Part shown: in pieces, positions 1 to 6,547 of the stretch | How the letters are laid out: every line of letters starts with the position of its first letter | How positions within the stretch are numbered: the first letter of the stretch is position 1 | Source of the DNA: VRUE01 sp044867925 | GTDB taxonomy: Bacteria; Actinomycetota; Thermoleophilia; Solirubrobacterales; 70-9 | Assembly: GCA_044867925.1 (NCBI GenBank) | Contig: JBIOVV010000117.1 | Coordinates: 1 to 21,572, forward strand | Length of the DNA stretch: 21,572 nt | Direction: 5' to 3' | The notes under the pieces: generated by a model | Told to the model about the DNA's origin: nothing | Seen by the model: the letters and a program-made list of their open reading frames with translations, nothing else | Databases searched by the model: none | Made by a program: the position numbers and the translations under genes

Positions 1-105
1 CAGCCCTCTCCTTCACCCCCCCCGCTCGAACCCGAGGAAGCTCCAAGAGACGTGACCGGGGCGGCTCGTCCCTGACTCGGGAGCTTCCGTAAGCCGAGAG
101 CAAAT

Positions 106-184
106 GGAGGGGTCGAGCGGCCTTCCCAAAACACTCAAGAGCGGCCGCTGGCCGCTCTGTTTTGGGAGGGCGCTCGACCCCTCC
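106..184. repeat. 79-nt imperfect hairpin, three stacked stems
   Basis: Positions 106-119 pair perfectly with 171-184 (GGAGGGGTCGAGCG with its complement). After a bulged G at 120, 121-133 pairs with 158-170 with one mismatch. After a CTCA bulge at 134-137, AGAGCGGCC at 138-146 can pair with 150-158 around a three-base loop; T158 can pair in either of the two inner stems. The hairpin begins 7 nt beyond the stop of the leftward gene ending at 192, so it could end that transcript or protect its 3' end. No clear T-run follows on either strand, so it is not a textbook intrinsic terminator. A weaker inverted repeat (36-44 with 80-88) lies beside it. A miniature palindromic repeat element is the alternative. 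No coding region is supported in 1-191. Confidence 0.8.
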
Positions 185-191
185 CAACGCC

Positions 192-878
192 TTAGTCCTC
201 GACGACGGTGACCGTGTAGAGCAGGCGAGCTGTTGCGTAGCGGCAACCGTATTCGGCGCGGGTGCCTACCTTCTCCTGGGCTTCGCCCTGGCGGACGTCG
301 TTGGAGTCGACGCATTTGCCGGCCTCGCGGGAGGCGCGCCAGGCGTTGTTGGAAGGCAGGCCCTGGGCGAAGGCGGGGGCCCAGGTGGGGACGGTGATGC
401 CGACTATGTCGCCTGCTTTGACGCGCAGGGAGGCGCCGAAGCGGACGGTTTGGCCCAGGTAGGGGCTGAGGACCTGGATCGAGCCCTGGGCGCGCAGGGC
501 ATAGCGGGGCGGGTTGGTGCCGGCGACCCGGCGCAGGATCGCGAGGCGCGCCTCGGGAGGCGTGCCGAAGAAGCCGTTGAAGAAGGAGCGCTGACTGCTG
601 GTCGGCTGCGAGAGCGTCAGGGTCCAGGACTTGATCCTGCCGTCCCGGCGAACGCGAAAGGGCAGTTCGCCCTGCCCGGTGCTCACCTGGAAACCGGTGA
701 CGCTGCCGATCGCCTGGCACGGCGACTCCGGGCAGGAGGGGTCGGGCATCGTCCCGGTGTCGCCGAGCACGACGGTGGTGTGCTGGGTTTCTTCCGTCGC
801 TGCGCCCGCGCTGCCGGCGAAAACGACGAGGAGCATCAGCAGCCCGGCGTAGACAGCTGCCTGCAGAAACCTCGACAT
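192..878 (-). CDS. Secreted protein of unknown function
   Basis: 228 residues; I do not recognise a family. The N-terminus is a typical Sec signal peptide: short MSRF head, a hydrophobic core to about residue 22, and a probable AGA-A cleavage near residue 26. The mature part is soluble, has no further membrane helix, and has Cys near both ends, which could form disulfides outside the cell. The ATG is preceded by AGGAG at 7-8 nt spacing, which fixes the start. The gene lies 68 nt downstream of the DPBB gene on the same strand and may share its transcript, although a small hairpin lies between them. An envelope or extracellular role is inferred only from the signal peptide and neighbour. Confidence 0.8.
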   Translation of the reverse strand: MSRFLQAAVYAGLLMLLVVFAGSAGAATEETQHTTVVLGDTGTMPDPSCPESPCQAIGSVTGFQVSTGQGELPFRVRRDGRIKSWTLTLSQPTSSQRSFFNGFFGTPPEARLAILRRVAGTNPPRYALRAQGSIQVLSPYLGQTVRFGASLRVKAGDIVGITVPTWAPAFAQGLPSNNAWRASREAGKCVDSNDVRQGEAQEKVGTRAEYGCRYATARLLYTVTVVED

Positions 879-902
879 ACAAATGCTCCTCTCGTTGGAA
901 AC

Positions 903-919
903 CTGCCCGTTCGGGGCAG
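903..919 (-). terminator. Small intergenic hairpin, possible weak terminator
   Basis: CTGCCC at 903-908 pairs with GGGCAG at 914-919 around a five-base loop, in the gap between the DPBB gene and the secreted-protein gene. Read leftward it is followed by only three T residues, so termination would be partial at best. It could instead mark an RNA processing site. Confidence 0.35.
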
Positions 920-946
920 ATTTACCATCAAACCGCGAATTCCTGC

Positions 947-1465
947 TTAGTAGCGCTGTGAGGAGGAGCCGACGGCGAGGGCGTAGCGAACCTTCCCAAC
1001 GCCTTCGAAGTCGAGCGCGAGCCGGGCGCCGTTGGTGAGATCGAAGTCGTTGCCCGGCGTGTACGGCCCACGGTCGATCACCCTCGTGACCAGGGAGTGG
1101 CCCTGGTAGTTGAACTTGACCGTCGTGCCGCAGGGCAGGGTGCGATGGGCGACGCCGATCGTGCCCGGTCGCAAGGTCTGGCCGCAGGCTGTGCCATTGC
1201 CGTAGAGACCAGGCCCGTACCAGGTGGCTCCGGCCGAGCGCATCGGGCTGCTGAAGACGAGGCCCGCCCCCCCGGGCGTCGTGCCTTCGGGCCTCGGCGC
1301 GCCGGCTCCGCCCGTCTGCGCCTCAGCCGTCAGCGGCGCCAGAGCCAGGGAGAGCAGCGCCGCCGCCAGGGAGATACGGCGCAGCCGTCGGCCGAGGCGG
1401 GCGCGCGCAGCGTGCCCTTGCCGTGATTGATCTTTCCGCCCATGGCGGTTCCTGCCTGTCTTCAT
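947..1465 (-). CDS. RlpA-like secreted DPBB-domain protein
   Basis: 172 residues. An Arg/Lys-rich N-terminus to about residue 30 precedes a hydrophobic segment (31-45) and a likely signal peptidase site at AEA-Q (49/50). The C-terminal half (about 78-165) is a double-psi beta-barrel like that of RlpA: ATWYGPG at 80-86, AHRTLPCGT at 106-114, VIDRGPY at 129-135 and DLTNGARLAL at 142-151. The His of AHRTLP (107) and Asp of VIDRG (131) correspond to the pair needed by RlpA lytic transglycosylases, so peptidoglycan cleavage is plausible. Cys94 and Cys112 could form a disulfide. There is no SPOR domain, as expected outside proteobacteria. The gene sits directly behind a c-di-AMP riboswitch, a known arrangement for cell-wall hydrolases. 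The symbol rlpA is withheld because the domain context differs from the E. coli protein. Confidence 0.87.
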   Translation of the reverse strand: MKTGRNRHGRKDQSRQGHAARARLGRRLRRISLAAALLSLALAPLTAEAQTGGAGAPRPEGTTPGGAGLVFSSPMRSAGATWYGPGLYGNGTACGQTLRPGTIGVAHRTLPCGTTVKFNYQGHSLVTRVIDRGPYTPGNDFDLTNGARLALDFEGVGKVRYALAVGSSSQRY

Positions 1466-1473
1466 AGCTCTTT

Positions 1474-1601
1474 ACGACGCTTACGGGGTTAGCTGACGGG
1501 CTCGCGCTGAAAGAGCTGCGCTACGCGGCAGATGCCGGCGATTCGCCCCAACAATTGGGTCCCCCGCTCTTCGCGATATGTAGGCGAAAGATTCAGCGGA
1601 A
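1474..1601 (-). promoter_or_regulatory. ydaO-yuaA c-di-AMP riboswitch
   Basis: Read leftward, the RNA has the diagnostic conserved blocks of the ydaO class in order: CGCUGAAUCU (1598-1589), GAGCGGGGGACCCAA (1569-1555), GGGGCGAAUC (about 1548-1539), and CCGUCAGCUAACCCCGUAAGCG (1499-1478). The class binds cyclic di-AMP and normally turns expression off when the ligand is present; its targets include cell-wall hydrolases and ion transport genes. It ends about 12 nt before the start codon of the DPBB gene, and no terminator lies between them, so control of translation start is more likely than attenuation. The exact 5' boundary is uncertain. Confidence 0.92.
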
Positions 1602-1650
1602 GTTGGCGGCAGATTAGCAAACGCTAAGACGGAAACTCCGCCAGGCATGG

Positions 1651-1676
1651 AAAAGACCCCTTTGCAGGGGCCTTTT
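1651..1676 (-). terminator. Intrinsic terminator of rnpB
   Basis: Read leftward: AAAAGGCCCC, a six-base loop, GGGGTCTTTT. Four G-C pairs and an A-T/G-C lower stem with one mismatch are followed by a T-run. It begins 5 nt beyond the RNase P RNA 3' end and separates that transcript from the riboswitch gene. The A-run on the other side would let it work in both directions. Confidence 0.85.
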
Positions 1677-1680
1677 CGTT

Positions 1681-2046
1681 AGCGGGCCTGTAAGCCGGAT
1701 CCTGTCGTGAGCGGCTATCTGTCTCACCGGGGCCGCAGCCCCGGGGGCCGCCGAGGCGGCCTGCGGCCTACCTGGACCTCGCCGGGCAGGGTCGACGGTC
1801 CTGCTTGGCCTTGCACCTGGCGGGGTTTGCCTGGCCGCCGCGTCACCGCGACGCCGGTGCGCTCTTACCGCACCATTTCACCTTTGCCTGTACGCGACTC
1901 ACGTGTGGCCGCGTCATCGGCCGTGTATTTCTGTGGCACTGTCCCGCGGGTTTCCCCGGGTGGGCGTTACCCACCGCCATGCCCTCTGGTGTCCGGACTT
2001 TCCTCGAGGGGTTTTCTCTCCCCCCGCAGTCGCTCGGCCCGCCCTT
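1681..2046 (-). ncRNA. rnpB: RNase P RNA, bacterial type A
   Basis: The catalytic RNA that removes 5' leaders from tRNA precursors. Read leftward, the 5' part carries the universal GAGGAAAGUCCGGAC block (about 2007-1992) followed by the ACAGGGUAACG-type region as GGCGGUGGGUAACGCCCACC, then ACAGAAAUACA. The 3' end has ACAGGAUCCGGCUUACAGGCC. The terminal P1 helix closes: GCGGGCC at 2042-2036 pairs with GGCCCGC at 1688-1682. Length of about 366 nt fits actinobacterial examples. An intrinsic terminator follows at once. Open frames across this stretch are spurious. Confidence 0.96.
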
Positions 2047-2048
2047 CG

Positions 2049-2054
2049 ATGGTA
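2049..2054 (-). promoter_or_regulatory. Probable rnpB -10 element
   Basis: TACCAT on the minus strand lies about 4-7 nt before the inferred 5' end of RNase P RNA, as a sigma-70-type -10 box should. No convincing -35 hexamer was found at normal spacing. Confidence 0.4.
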
Positions 2055-2104
2055 GCGCGGGATCGGCGAGCTCGAGGCAAATGCATCGAATATCCTGCGC
2101 CGCT

Positions 2105-2932
2105 ATGCCGGTCGCCATCGTCACCGGAGCAGGCGGCGGCCTGGGGCGCGCGATCGCGATCGAGCTGGCCAACCGCGGCTACCTCGTCCACGCGACCGAT
2201 CTCGACCCAGATGCGGCCGCACGCACCGCGACGGCGCTCGGCACCGGCGCTCGCTCCTCGGCCCTCGACGTGCGGGACGAGGGCGCCTGCCGTGCGCTGG
2301 CCGCCGAAGCCGCGACACGGAGCGGCGGGCTCGATCTCTGGGTCAACAACGCCGGCGTGCTCGCCACCGGGCTCTCCTGGGAGCAGGATGGGGCGACGCG
2401 GCGGACGATGCTCGAGGTCAACGCACTGGGGACGATGAACGGCACCGTCGCCGCCCTCGAGCCGATGATCGCGAGCGGTCGCGGCCACGTGATCAACGTG
2501 ATCTCGCTGGCGGGCATCGTCGCCGCACCGGGAGAGGTCAACTACTCGGCGAGCAAGCACGCGGCGATCGCCTTCACCCTCGGCACCCTCTTCGACCTGC
2601 GGCGTTCCGGCATCGAGGGCATCGCGCTCTCCGCGGTCTGCCCCGACGGCATCTGGACCCCGATGCTGGAGGACAAGCTCGACGACCCAGACGCGGCTGG
2701 GTCCTTTTCCGGCCACCTGCTCACGGCCGACCAGGTGGCTGCCGAGGTGGGCAAGCTGACCGAACGCCCCCGCCCCATTCTGATCCTGCCGCGCTGGCGC
2801 GGCCTGCAGCTGCGCCTGCTCGACCTCTTCCCCCGCCTCACCCTGCGCCTACTGCCATGGGCGATGCGCGACGCGAGGCGCAAACAGCGCCGCTACAAGA
2901 AGAGGATCGAAGCAGGTAAATGGCCCAATTGA
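2105..2932 (+). CDS. Short-chain dehydrogenase/reductase (SDR)
   Basis: 275 residues, a classical SDR oxidoreductase. It has the Rossmann TGAGGGLG motif (7-14), an acidic residue at the end of strand 2 (Asp32 in ATDLD) that favours NAD(H) over NADP(H), NNAG at 81-84, and the catalytic Ser134, Tyr147 and Lys151 (YSASK). The substrate cannot be read from the sequence. After the core, a tail of about 50 residues ends in a strongly basic stretch (RRKQRRYKKR) that could contact membrane or nucleic acid. I chose the ATG at 2105 because homology starts there; an in-frame ATG at 2081 is possible. Neither has a well-spaced Shine-Dalgarno, but TATCCT at 2091-2096 is a possible -10 box for a leaderless message. 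Convergent with lexA. Confidence 0.9.
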   Translation: MPVAIVTGAGGGLGRAIAIELANRGYLVHATDLDPDAAARTATALGTGARSSALDVRDEGACRALAAEAATRSGGLDLWVNNAGVLATGLSWEQDGATRRTMLEVNALGTMNGTVAALEPMIASGRGHVINVISLAGIVAAPGEVNYSASKHAAIAFTLGTLFDLRRSGIEGIALSAVCPDGIWTPMLEDKLDDPDAAGSFSGHLLTADQVAAEVGKLTERPRPILILPRWRGLQLRLLDLFPRLTLRLLPWAMRDARRKQRRYKKRIEAGKWPN

Positions 2933-3029
2933 CGAGACCCAGACGGCATCAGGCAAGGACACAAGGAGCGAAGCGTGCCCCGCACGCGAGCGACCGACGC
3001 CGCATGGCGGCGTCTGGGTCTCGTCAATT
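2927..3029. repeat. 19-bp perfect inverted repeat between convergent stops
   Basis: AATTGACGAGACCCAGACG at 2927-2945 is repeated exactly, inverted, at 3011-3029, with 65 bp between. The left arm contains the SDR stop codon (2930-2932) and the right arm ends at the first base of the lexA stop (3029-3031). The spacer has its own hairpin, GCGTGC-CCC-GCACGC. This is probably a bidirectional transcription end or RNA-stabilising structure shared by both genes, although no U-run follows the outer arms. Confidence 0.85.
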
Positions 3030-3640
3030 CAGATCTTGCGGAAGACGCCGACAACCCTGCCGAGCACGGTGGCCTCGGTCGTGCGAATCGGCTCCATCGT
3101 CTCGTTCTCGGGCTGCAGGCGGATGTGGTCGGCTTCGCGGAAGAAGCGCTTGACCGTCGCCTCTTCGCCGATCAGGGCGACGACGATTTCGCCGTTGACG
3201 GCGTCGTCCGCCGGCCGCACGACGACGTAGTCGTTTTCGAAGATGCCGGCATCCTTCATCGACTCGCCGCGCACCTTGAGGATGTAGTCGCCGTCCTCGC
3301 CGCCGATCACGTCGGGCACTTCGATGTATTCCTCGACGTTCTCTTCGGCGACGATCGGCGCACCGGCGGCGACGTGGCCGACCAGCGGCAGCCCGTTGCC
3401 CGGCATGATCGTTTTCTTCGCCTTGTCGAAGAGCAGCTCGATCGCCCGCGGCTTCGAGGGGTCGCGTTTGAGCAGACCGATCTTCTCCAGGTTGGCAAGG
3501 TGCGCATGCACGGTCGAGGACGAGTGCAAGCCGACCGCTTTGCCGATCTCCCGCACCGTCGGCGGATAGCCGGTCTTGGCCGCATAGCGGCGGATGAAGT
3601 CGAAGATCTCCTTCTGCCTCTTGGTCAGATCCAGCTCCAC
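3029..3640 (-). CDS. lexA: SOS repressor LexA
   Basis: 203 residues, the transcriptional repressor of the SOS DNA-damage response, which cleaves itself when RecA filaments form. The N-terminal winged HTH (about 4-65, TVREIGKAVGLHSSSTVHAHL) binds operators. The C-terminal S24 peptidase domain has the Ala92-Gly93 cleavage site (VAAGAP), nucleophile Ser127 (GESM) and Lys164. The start is GTG at 3640, chosen because AGGAGG lies 7 nt upstream and the family begins at this point; the open frame runs further upstream without similarity. A palindromic SOS box lies 41 nt upstream, so the gene is probably autoregulated. Convergent with the SDR gene. Confidence 0.97.
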   Translation of the reverse strand: MELDLTKRQKEIFDFIRRYAAKTGYPPTVREIGKAVGLHSSSTVHAHLANLEKIGLLKRDPSKPRAIELLFDKAKKTIMPGNGLPLVGHVAAGAPIVAEENVEEYIEVPDVIGGEDGDYILKVRGESMKDAGIFENDYVVVRPADDAVNGEIVVALIGEEATVKRFFREADHIRLQPENETMEPIRTTEATVLGRVVGVFRKI

Positions 3641-3680
3641 GCCTAGCCCTCCTCCTCGCAATGCCGGGTATCGATCCCTT

Positions 3681-3694
3681 CGAACACTTGTTCG
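3681..3694. promoter_or_regulatory. LexA operator (SOS box)
   Basis: CGAACACTTGTTCG is a perfect CGAAC-N4-GTTCG palindrome, the LexA site of Gram-positive bacteria and actinobacteria. It lies 41-54 nt upstream of the lexA GTG, where it would cover the promoter. Confidence 0.88.
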
Positions 3695-3752
3695 CAAGCT
3701 TACCGCCACCCACGGACACCCGCAACCAAAAGCCCCGGAATCGCCAAACATC

Positions 3753-3758
3753 TAGAAT
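3753..3758 (+). promoter_or_regulatory. Probable -10 element for tRNA-Leu
   Basis: TAGAAT matches the TATAAT consensus at five of six positions and ends 13 nt before the mature tRNA 5' end. No clear -35 hexamer is seen. Confidence 0.4.
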
Positions 3759-3771
3759 CGTCGCCCCTCAG

Positions 3772-3857
<86 letters not shown>

Positions 3858-3865
3858 CTGCGAAG

Positions 3866-3886
3866 GCCCCCGCAAGTCGGGGGTTT
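3866..3886 (+). terminator. Intrinsic terminator of tRNA-Leu
   Basis: CCCCCG at 3867-3872, a CAAGT loop, then CGGGGG at 3878-3883 and TTT. It lies 9 nt after the tRNA and before proB. Confidence 0.8.
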
Positions 3887-3949
3887 CGCGCTAGCCCAGC
3901 TCGAGCGCATTTCTGCCTGCCCCCGAGCCCCCCTCGCCTCAAATCACGC

Positions 3950-5110
3950 ATGCCTGAGCCTCAGCGCAAGAAAATCGAGCGAGTCGCGATCGTCAAGATC
4001 GGGTCGGCGGTATCCGTGGATGGCGGCGGCGCCACGCGGGAGCCGTTCATGCGCGAGCTCGGGGTCGAGGTGCGCGACCTCGCCGACGCGGGCTGGAGCG
4101 TGGTCCTGGTGGTCAGCGGGGCGGTCGCGCGGGGGAAGGCTGTGCGAAATCTCGATCAGGGCAAGGGGCTCCCGGTGGCCGACCTGCAAGCTGTGAGCGC
4201 AATCGGCCAGGGATACCTGTTTCGCGAAGTCGCGGAGGCCTTCCAGGGCGCCGGCGTGGAAACCGGCCAGATGCTGCTGACCTTCTCGGAGGTCTCGAAC
4301 CGGGAGAGCTACCCGCGGGTGCGCTCCGCCCTGCAGACGATGCTCGGCTGGGACGTTGTGCCGATCCTCAACGAGAACGACTCGGTCACCTCGGAGGGGG
4401 TCTCGTTCGGCAACAACGACTTCCTCGCGGCACAGGTCGCCGCCCTGCTGGAGGCGGATCGGCTGATCTTCCTCAGCTCGGTTCCGGGCGTCATGGACGA
4501 CGACCCTCGCCGCAACCCCGAGGCGCGGGTGATTCCCGTGATCGAGGACGTCGATGAGCTGCTGGAGCGCCTCGGGTACGGCCGCCTCTCGGAGCGGGGC
4601 GGCGCCCTCGGCAGCGGCGGAATTCGCGGAAAGCTGCGTGCTGCCCAGCTGGCATCGCTTCGCAACATCCCGGTGACGATCGGCTCGCTGGAAGGTCAAT
4701 CGCTGCGCGCGCTTGCCACCGAAGATGGCGAATACACGTACGTCGCGCCCGCGGGCGGCCTGAAGAGCCAGCGCGCGAGCTTCAGGTTCTGGCTCGAGTA
4801 CGCCCGTCCTTCGGCGGGCGAGCTGATCGTCGACGACGGGGCCGCGCGGGCACTGCGGACCAGGGGGGCGAGCCTGCTGGCGGTCGGCGTCAGCGATCTC
4901 AGCGGCAGCTTCGCCGCCGGCGACGCGGTGACGATCGTCGATCGCGATCGCAGGCAGATCGCCAAGGGCATCTGCCGCTACAGCGCCCGTGAGCTGAAAA
5001 TGCTCAAGCGGGCGAAGTGGGAGATCGAGGGGGAAGAGCTGGAAGAGGTGGTCCATCGCGACGAGATGGTCCTCACCGACCGGCCCGCAGCGCCCGGCGG
5101 CGGCGCCTGA
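3950..5110 (+). CDS. proB: Glutamate 5-kinase with PUA domain
   Basis: 386 residues. It phosphorylates glutamate to gamma-glutamyl phosphate, the first step of proline synthesis, in the cytoplasm. The amino acid kinase domain spans about 10-265: IVKIGSAVS near the N-terminus, VVSGAVARG at 54-62 (usual VSSGAIAAG), NENDSVTSEGVSFGNND at 141-157 for substrate and nucleotide, and GSGGIRGK at 221-228 in place of the usual GTGGMxTK. The C-terminal PUA domain covers about 287-360. The ATG at 3950 fits the family start; the open frame continues upstream through the tRNA, which cannot be coding. No Shine-Dalgarno is seen. The gene stands alone here rather than beside obgE and proA. The altered GGM motif is the only point against a standard enzyme. 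Confidence 0.92.
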   Translation: MPEPQRKKIERVAIVKIGSAVSVDGGGATREPFMRELGVEVRDLADAGWSVVLVVSGAVARGKAVRNLDQGKGLPVADLQAVSAIGQGYLFREVAEAFQGAGVETGQMLLTFSEVSNRESYPRVRSALQTMLGWDVVPILNENDSVTSEGVSFGNNDFLAAQVAALLEADRLIFLSSVPGVMDDDPRRNPEARVIPVIEDVDELLERLGYGRLSERGGALGSGGIRGKLRAAQLASLRNIPVTIGSLEGQSLRALATEDGEYTYVAPAGGLKSQRASFRFWLEYARPSAGELIVDDGAARALRTRGASLLAVGVSDLSGSFAAGDAVTIVDRDRRQIAKGICRYSARELKMLKRAKWEIEGEELEEVVHRDEMVLTDRPAAPGGGA

Positions 5111-5131
5111 GCGGCGTCCGCCGATCGCCGC
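5111..5131. terminator. GC hairpin between convergent genes
   Basis: GCGGCG at 5111-5116 pairs with CGCCGC at 5126-5131 in the 28-nt gap between the proB and DUF2252 stop codons. There is no T-run, so termination is only inferred from position. Confidence 0.3.
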
Positions 5132-5138
5132 GGCACGT

Positions 5139-6545
5139 CTAGCCAGGCGGCGGCTCCACCTCGATTCGCCCGTCATCCGCTGCCGCCCGCAGCGCCTCGT
5201 AGTCGCGCTCGTTCTGCTCGGCGTAGCCCTCGGCAAATCCCGCCATCGCCCGGTCGAACGCATCGCTCTTGCCCAGGTAGCCGGCGATCGCGATCCGGTC
5301 GCCGCTGCGGGCGTGGGCGTGGGCGAGGGTGGTGCCGCAGATCTGGGCATAGGCGGTAAGGGCCCGCGGCCCCATGCCCTCCACCCGGGCCGATCCCTTT
5401 TGGTCCCAGAGCTGACGGACGTAGTAGTCGCGGCGCTCGCCGTCGATTCCCGCCGCCCTGACCCAGCCGAGCATGATGTCGCTGGCGGCCTGGACCAGGC
5501 GCTGGCCCTGGACCACGCGCTCGCCCTGCTGGGCGTAGACGGTGGGCTCGGCGTAGGGCTCGAGCACCGAGGGCTGAGCCTCCTTGACCTGGAGGAAGAG
5601 GGGGTCGCCTTCGTCGCGGCCCTGCAGCAGGACGACCCAGGCGCGGGTGCCGACGCTGCCGACGCCGACGACCTTGAGCGCGGCGTCGAGGTAGCGGTAG
5701 CTGTCGAGCAGGACACGGCGGTCCTCCCCGAGCGTCTCGCGGTAGTCGTCGAGGATCTCCCGCACGCGGGCCTCGATCTCCCCGGAGTCGTCATCGGCAA
5801 GCTCCCGCAGCGGCACCACCAGCGGCGGTTCGCTGACGATGCGCAGCCGGCCGTCGACTTCGTGGGTGAGCTTGGAGAGAGCGCGCATGCGGTCCTTGGC
5901 GCGGGTCTTGGCGAGGTTGCGGCGAAAGGCCTTGACCTCCTTCTCCCCCGCCGCCGCGGCCCAGCGCTCGGCGATCGTCGGCACGTCCATCTGCGTGTAC
6001 CAGACCTCGAGGTTGCCGAGCTCGGCCAGCCGGCGCATCGCCCCCCGGTACTCGGCCGCCATCGCGGCGACGATCCGGCGCCGCTCGCGAGCGGGGAAGC
6101 CGCGATCGCGTCCTGCCACGGAGAAGCTCGCGGCGAGTCGCTTGACGTCCCACTCCCACGGCCCCGGCAGGGTCTCGTCGAAGTCGTTGACGTCGAAGAT
6201 CAGCTCACGGTCGGGCGAGGCGAAGGCGCCGAAGTTGGCGAGGTGGGCATCGCCGCAGAGCTGTGCGGCGAAACCGCTGCGTGGCGTGGCGGCGAGATCG
6301 GCCGCCATGATCGCGGCGGCGCCGCGGAAGAAGGCGAAGGGAGACGCCAGCATGCGCCCGTAGCGCAGCGGCACCAGCTCCCCCACCCGAGCGACCGCCT
6401 GCCGCTCGAGCAGCTCGACCGGATCGGCACGACCGGCTGCGGGCGCCCAATCGCCGTGGCTGGTACGCGGCGCGGTCTCGCGCGCTGCCTTGCCGGCGGC
6501 GGCACGCTCGGCAGGAGAACGGTCGTCCCGGCGCCGGTCCAGCAT
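5139..6545 (-). CDS. DUF2252 family protein, kinase-like motifs
   Basis: 468 residues, recognisable as DUF2252, a family without an assigned reaction. CGDAHLANFG (97-106) resembles the catalytic loop of aminoglycoside-phosphotransferase-type kinases, and DVNDFDE (118-124) resembles a metal-binding DFG/DxD element. Further on, GVGSVGT (294-300) looks like a glycine-rich loop and FLQVKEA (317-323) like the strand carrying the ATP-binding Lys. ATP-dependent phosphotransfer is therefore inferred, not shown. No signal peptide or membrane helix is present. The ATG at 6545 lies 2 nt after the stop of the MFS gene, so the two are translationally coupled, and this is the last gene of the leftward run. 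An upstream extension of the frame through the MFS gene is rejected. Confidence 0.87.
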   Translation of the reverse strand: MLDRRRDDRSPAERAAAGKAARETAPRTSHGDWAPAAGRADPVELLERQAVARVGELVPLRYGRMLASPFAFFRGAAAIMAADLAATPRSGFAAQLCGDAHLANFGAFASPDRELIFDVNDFDETLPGPWEWDVKRLAASFSVAGRDRGFPARERRRIVAAMAAEYRGAMRRLAELGNLEVWYTQMDVPTIAERWAAAAGEKEVKAFRRNLAKTRAKDRMRALSKLTHEVDGRLRIVSEPPLVVPLRELADDDSGEIEARVREILDDYRETLGEDRRVLLDSYRYLDAALKVVGVGSVGTRAWVVLLQGRDEGDPLFLQVKEAQPSVLEPYAEPTVYAQQGERVVQGQRLVQAASDIMLGWVRAAGIDGERRDYYVRQLWDQKGSARVEGMGPRALTAYAQICGTTLAHAHARSGDRIAIAGYLGKSDAFDRAMAGFAEGYAEQNERDYEALRAAADDGRIEVEPPPG

Positions 6546-6547
6546 CG

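Noticed and set aside
13..882. An alternative 289-codon leftward frame at the window start
   Set aside because: It overlaps the secreted-protein gene, is rich in Arg and Pro, and has no signal peptide; the 228-residue frame has a signal peptide and Shine-Dalgarno.
1651..1676. Terminator as the expression platform of the riboswitch
   Set aside because: It lies upstream of the aptamer in the direction of transcription, so it belongs to rnpB.
1707..2438. Rightward open frames across 1707-2104
   Set aside because: They cover RNase P RNA on the other strand; conserved RNA structure explains the sequence. Only the SDR part from 2105 is coding.
3944..5800. A leftward open frame of 618 codons opposite proB
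   Set aside because: Antisense to proB and out of frame with DUF2252; low-complexity product.
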